A stretch of DNA of 64,000 nt from Armigeres subalbatus. Lineage: Eukaryota > Arthropoda > Insecta > Diptera > Culicidae. A program made the translations under genes and the position numbers. The notes under the pieces are model-generated. The model saw only the letters and a list, made by a program, of their open reading frames with translations. It searched no databases and was not told where the DNA came from. Shown in pieces: positions 59,613 through 64,000 of this stretch (its first letter is position 1; each line of letters starts with the position of its first letter). The stretch is taken from contig NC_085140.1 of NCBI RefSeq assembly GCF_024139115.2, forward strand, positions 236,966,371 through 237,030,370, read 5' to 3'.

Positions 59613-60945
59613 ATCATATCAGAGAATTCCTGCTCTGATAAAGGAAATTTTCTAGGAGTTTCTCATCCAGAAATTCTGAGATACTTATTATTCATTCTTA
59701 ACTTCTGGATAAGGGAATCCCTAAAACTCCTAGATGAGAAGAGAATTAAAAAAACTTGGAGTATAAACCAACCCCCAACAATTTCACAGGAATTCTTATA
59801 GAGAGGCATTCCACGGGGGCATGTCAGTCGATCCTGAGCGACCATTTCGAAAATATTTGAAACTCTGCACAGTTTTTCAATTTCATCTAAATCGTCATTT
59901 TTCGATATCAAATCTTCATATTGAGTCACGACTAACTTTTCAAAAGGGTGTATGTAAAAATGGTTCAAAAATATTTAAAAAGCTGCACAGCAAAAACGGA
60001 ATGTTCGATTGTTATGATTTTTTCAGCAAAGTTAGACAACTAAATGGTGATTCTTAAGAAAATGTGCACAGTAAAAAAAAAAAAAATTTTTGCCTTTAAA
60101 AATATCATTTTTGTCACAAAAACTCAAATATCTCAAAACCCTATCTTTTTTCGAACGTAATTTTTTTAGGGAAAACGGTCCATTATATTAGCTATCTACC
60201 ATAAAAATTTGGTGATGGTAAACTAATAAACAAAAAAGTTATGACATTTCAAACATTTCACAATTTTCACATTTAGTAAAAAAAAATTTTTTTCTGTGTA
60301 AGTTATTTCGAGAATTGCAGTTTGATGCAGATTTTATTGTTAAGGGACGTGATTTAAACAAGTTGTTTTCATGATATTTTGATTTAATTATTCATAGCAT
60401 CTATAAGAAACTTAGACACGATCCAGTGTTGTGATCAAAAGTATTAATAGTGTCATAATTTTCATTGCACGTGACTGGCGAAAAATTCTTTTAATAGTGT
60501 TGAAACCTGTTGATAATAACGTTGATAGAAACATATCAGAAATGTTATTTTTAAGACAAAAGCTGCAAAATCAAAGATTTATATACACGTGTACGTCTAT
60601 AGTTTACCTGCAAAAATATACCTCTTAGAGAATAGACTTTATGATCGGGAGGAAACGGGTATCTTCAACAACAACAAATGCATGATAGGTACATACCATG
60701 ACAATGCTCACGAAAAAGCAAAAAATTACTACTACTAAGGTTGCTAAAAGATCTTATAGTAATTTTTTCTTCAGTCAAGCAAATGACACCAAACTAGTCA
60801 GTAAAAACTTAAAAGTGATTTTGTTTATTGAAATATTACGAACAACATGAGTAGCCGCTTTCTCAACTGTTGTAGGCCGTTTGATGGAAAAAAAGTGTTC
60901 AAAAGAGTTACGAAATCTCACCGAAAGCACCATAGATAAACTGAA
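59613..60945. other. non-coding, probably 5' flank of the transposase element
   Basis: AT-rich, with long A and T runs near 60070-60300. No inverted end partner can be shown, because the right side of the element is lost. Confidence 0.35.
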
Positions 60946-62565
60946 ATGTCCACATTGAATACAAATTTACGCATTTGCACGTCCTGCCGTCTAAACGTTG
61001 ACAAAAGAGCAATCTGTATATCATCGGTTGAGCAGAGCGCAGGAAGTTCGAAAACGACAGCAACTGAGGAATTGCCAGATGTATCGACAACAACTGAGGA
61101 ATTACCAGAAGTATTAAGTGCTGAGAGCCTTGCCACCGTACCATCAGCGAAATCTGTTTCAACAAATCAATCGGAAGATGAGTGTATCCAAAAGGTCAAC
61201 ATCGAACGCTTTAACGAGGGCATAGCTGGGATAAAAGTGACTCCGATTAAATGGAGTAAGATGGACTACGTTTATTACCCGGAGAAAAAATACCGTGAAA
61301 TAAACGAAGCTGTACGAAGAAACCTCTTCAAATTAGGACCTGATGATGTGGAAAATACAGACTACGATGAGGTAATTATAAATATGAAGGAAAGGTTCTC
61401 GAATGCAGCCACGACAAGGAAAGAAAAATTATTGATTTTGTCGATGCTGACAAGTTCGTGGTCTATTCAGGATGCCATTGATGAGTTCAAAACCAATAGA
61501 AATACAGTAAAAGAGGCAAAACAATTGAAGAATAACTGTCTTTCAACCAAAAATACTAGGTCTAGTACTGCATTAACAAAAGAAATAGTAGTCAATATTT
61601 TGAAGATGATGAAGTAAGTCGAGCTATGCCTGGTCAAAAAGATTATGTATCAGTAAAAAAGATGGAAAGCGTCAAGCAATCCAAAAACGATTAATGATGA
61701 CGACTTTGAAAGAAGCGTACACACGCTTCAAGGAAATTCACGATAATATTGAAATAGGTTTTTCCTCATTTGCAAGCCTTCGGCCAAGGCAATGTAAGCT
61801 TCTTTCCAATTCAGGAACACATAATGTGTGTGTGTGCACAACCCATGAGAATATTAATCTTATTTTACATAGTTTGAAAAGAATCAATTTAACAAAGGAT
61901 ATTAAAATGTTAACTGGTAGTCTTTTGTGTGAAAATACAACATCAAATTGCTATCTACGATCTTGTTCGGATTGTCCAGATTCTTCATCATTGGAAAATA
62001 CTTTATTCGCTGAGTTTGAAGAAAAATATATTGATCAGTTATCATTTGAGCAATGGGTGACCACGGATAGGTGTGACATAGAAACTATTGTAAAACCTGT
62101 AGATGAGTTTGTGTCATATTTTTGGTTGAAATTAGAAAGTTTAATCCCTCACGATTTCACAGAACAATCCAGCTTTTTAAAAATACGAAAAATACATTAC
62201 AAAATGGTGAATTTTTAGTCATTTGTGATTTTCTGAAAATTACAGCTTTGTATTGCAAGATGAAGTGCAGTCCCATCACTGGAACGTACAACAAGCTACA
62301 ATTCATCCATTCGTTATTTATTTTAATGGAAGTACGCAAATTGAACACTTAAGTTTTATTATGATTTCCGAAGATTTAAGACACGATTCAGTATCCGTAA
62401 ACTTGTTCATTGAAAAAATGATTAACTTTTTACGCGTTGATAAGCATAAAGAAGTCAAAAAGATATATTTCATGTCTGATGGAGCAGCATCGCAGTACAA
62501 AAATCGTAAGAATTTTTCGAGCCTATGTCAATTTAAATCAATGTACGGAATTGATGCAGATAAAT
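60946..62565 (+). pseudogene. decayed DDE-type transposase gene
   Basis: Three consecutive pieces (60946-61617, 61694-62218, about 62219-62565) belong to one protein read through at least three frameshifts. The order is: a divergent N-terminal region; a helical region with possible DNA-binding role (S-W-S-I-Q-D-A-I); R-P-R-Q-C-K-L and a Cys-rich stretch (V-C-V-C-T-T-H, C-Y-L-R-S-C-S-D-C-P); Q-W-V-T-T-D-R-C; a broken first Asp block (V-I-C-D-F); and M-S-D-G-A-A-S-Q-Y-K-N-R, a likely second Asp block. I know this arrangement from transposon-derived proteins in many animals but cannot name the superfamily. The C-terminal end is replaced by RTE sequence. Confidence 0.65.
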
Positions 62566-63660
62566 TCCGGGAGTACATCTTGCAGACACATCATCTGTTT
62601 ATTGATTTCAAGGCAGCGTACGATTCAGAAAAATGAAATGAATTATGGCAAATTATGCTTGAACATTATTTTCCGGTGAAACTCATACGGCTGATTCGTA
62701 TAACGTTGGACGGATCGAAATCAAGTGTAAGGGTAGGGATGAAATATTGACATCATTCGTTACCATAGATGGATTAAAACAAGGTGATGTACTCTCGAAT
62801 CTACTGTTCAATACAGCGCTCGAGGGAGCGATTAGGAGAGCTGGTGTGCAAAGAAGCGGTACCATTATCACAAGATCGCATATCGATATTATCGGGATTG
62901 ATCGCCGTGCCGTAGAAGAGGCTTTTGTGCCTTTTAAGAGGGAGACAGCGAGGATTGGACTCACGATCAATAGGCAGAATGAAGTATATGGCCGCTGGCA
63001 ATCAACGTGGGTTCATTAGTGGTGGTGGTGGTGAAATGGTGCTGGATGGTGAAAAATTTGAAGTGATAGAAGAATTTGTGTATCAATGCATTGGTGACGT
63101 GCGATAATGATGTTACCCGCGAGGTTGAAAGGCGTATTGCAGCTGCGAATGAGGCTTATTACGGACTTCGTGACCAGCTTAAGTTCCGTAGTCTGCAAAC
63201 GAAGACAAATTTTGCGCTGTATACTACTCTGATTCTTCCGGTGGCTTTATACGGCCATGAAACGGAGTGTTTGAGCGTAAGGTGCTGCGGACAGTATTCG
63301 GCGATAAACAGAAGAACGGTATCTGTCGGCGTCGCATGAATCACGAATTGTAACAGGTGTATAAAGGGCTGGATATTATTAAGCTTATATAACACGGCAG
63401 ACTACGGTGGGCTGGACACGTTGTTCGTATGGCGGAAGATCGTCAATCGAAGATAATATTTAGTAGAGAACCCGGAAGAGGCTGCAAGCTCCGCAGAAGG
63501 CCGCGTACACGATGGCTTTTTGCAGTTGAAGAGGACCTGACGGCGCTCAATGTTCAGGGCGACTGGAAGCCAGAAGTCCAGTGGCGAAGGATATTTCATT
63601 CGGCGTAGGTTCATCGAAGAGCTGTAGCCAATCAAGTTTCAAGTAAGTTTCAATTAATAA
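62566..63660 (+). mobile_element. 5'-truncated RTE-clade retrotransposon
   Basis: On the + strand it starts in the RT palm (H-H-L-F-I-D-F-K-A-A-Y-D), then L-K-Q-G-D, R-I-G-L-T-I-N, L-P-V-A-L-Y-G-H-E-T and the R-W-A-G-H-V-V-R-M region, ending near AATTAATAAAGACC. It has many frameshifts, and the F-A-D-D catalytic box has been lost. Confidence 0.75.
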
Positions 63661-64000
63661 AGACCTAAATTTTTGAGGAATACATGGTGGTTTGTCATTG
63701 GCGTAACTAATGAAAAAGTCTAGGGGGCTAACTTTTTAAACTTTTCCTTTAACACTCATAACACAGAAAGTTTACCATTTTCGCTCGATTCAACTGATGT
63801 ATATTGTTGGTCAACCAGATATCAATAGACGACTTAAATATTTCAAATGATGTTCATCAACGCTCAGCCCTGTTACAAAAATCTAGAAATCTCGTAGGAT
63901 TTCCAAAATCCTTGGTAGGTTCGCTCGCCTTCAATAGAATGTGAATTACGATCCTGATTTTTAAAGGATTTTTTGATTTGATTCGAACCTAGAATACATT
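63661..64000. other. no feature seen
   Basis: AT-rich sequence without a recognisable gene or element, presumably within intron 4 of the E2 gene. Confidence 0.3.

Noticed and set aside
56017..64000. Search for the last coding exon of the E2 gene with an acidic tail
   Set aside because: No exon with Asp/Glu-rich coding sequence and proper splice sites was found; the region is transposon sequence.

Overview
The window looks like nuclear DNA from a culicine mosquito, most likely Aedes. It holds two near-complete copies of a Feilai-type tRNA-derived SINE, several RTE-clade non-LTR retrotransposon copies of the kind common in Aedes, many short inverted-repeat (MITE) insertions, spliced genes with GT-AG introns, and very long transposon-filled introns. 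I cannot tell Ae. aegypti from Ae. albopictus by reading alone.

Only two host genes can be supported, both on the + strand. The first (760-10703, 5' end outside the window) encodes a giant repetitive protein. It has a short unique N-terminal part, about 82 copies of a 29-residue module with a D-N-L-x-P-E-G-x-F core, and a roughly 800-residue Ser/Thr/His/Gln-rich C-terminal part. The first half of the repeat array is open for 3.7 kb. The second half is broken by about a dozen 1-2 base indels, mostly in homopolymers, which looks more like assembly error than decay. The second gene is a Cdc34/UBE2R-type ubiquitin-conjugating enzyme. It has four coding exons (46623-46799, 55458-55544, 55603-55835, 55902-56016), catalytic Cys93 and the acidic loop typical of the family; its 3' end lies beyond the window. 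A likely non-coding first exon ends at a clean splice donor at 23811, which would give the gene a 22.7-kb first intron.

Everything else is a transposon graveyard. 10.9-23.3 kb: a jockey-like fragment, a 2.4-kb TIR element with subterminal palindromes, a Feilai SINE, a nearly full-length decayed RTE element with a MITE inside, fold-back repeats, a 145-bp tandem array and twin palindromes. 23.8-46.5 kb (probably one intron): a second RTE copy, a 2.9-kb TIR element with transposase remains, a three-layer nest at 35.4-38.3 kb, an RTE copy split by a hAT-like element, and a poly(A)-tailed insertion with a 20-21 bp target duplication. 46.8-55.5 kb: nested TIR elements, a GGCCGAA word array, SINE fragments and a gypsy integrase fossil. 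56-64 kb: a palindrome containing a TTAA element, a 1.44-kb GGCTGAA word-array element, and a decayed DDE-type transposase gene cut off by an RTE insertion.

The strongest candidates for something undescribed are two. One is a family of elements whose ends are arrays of a short word with a GGCYGAA core (35739-37977, 51515-52590, 57805-59246, with a fragment at 18852). The other is a retroposon at 35785-37030 that carries six 99-bp monomers, each with an apparent Inr+DPE core promoter, ahead of a tRNA-like head.
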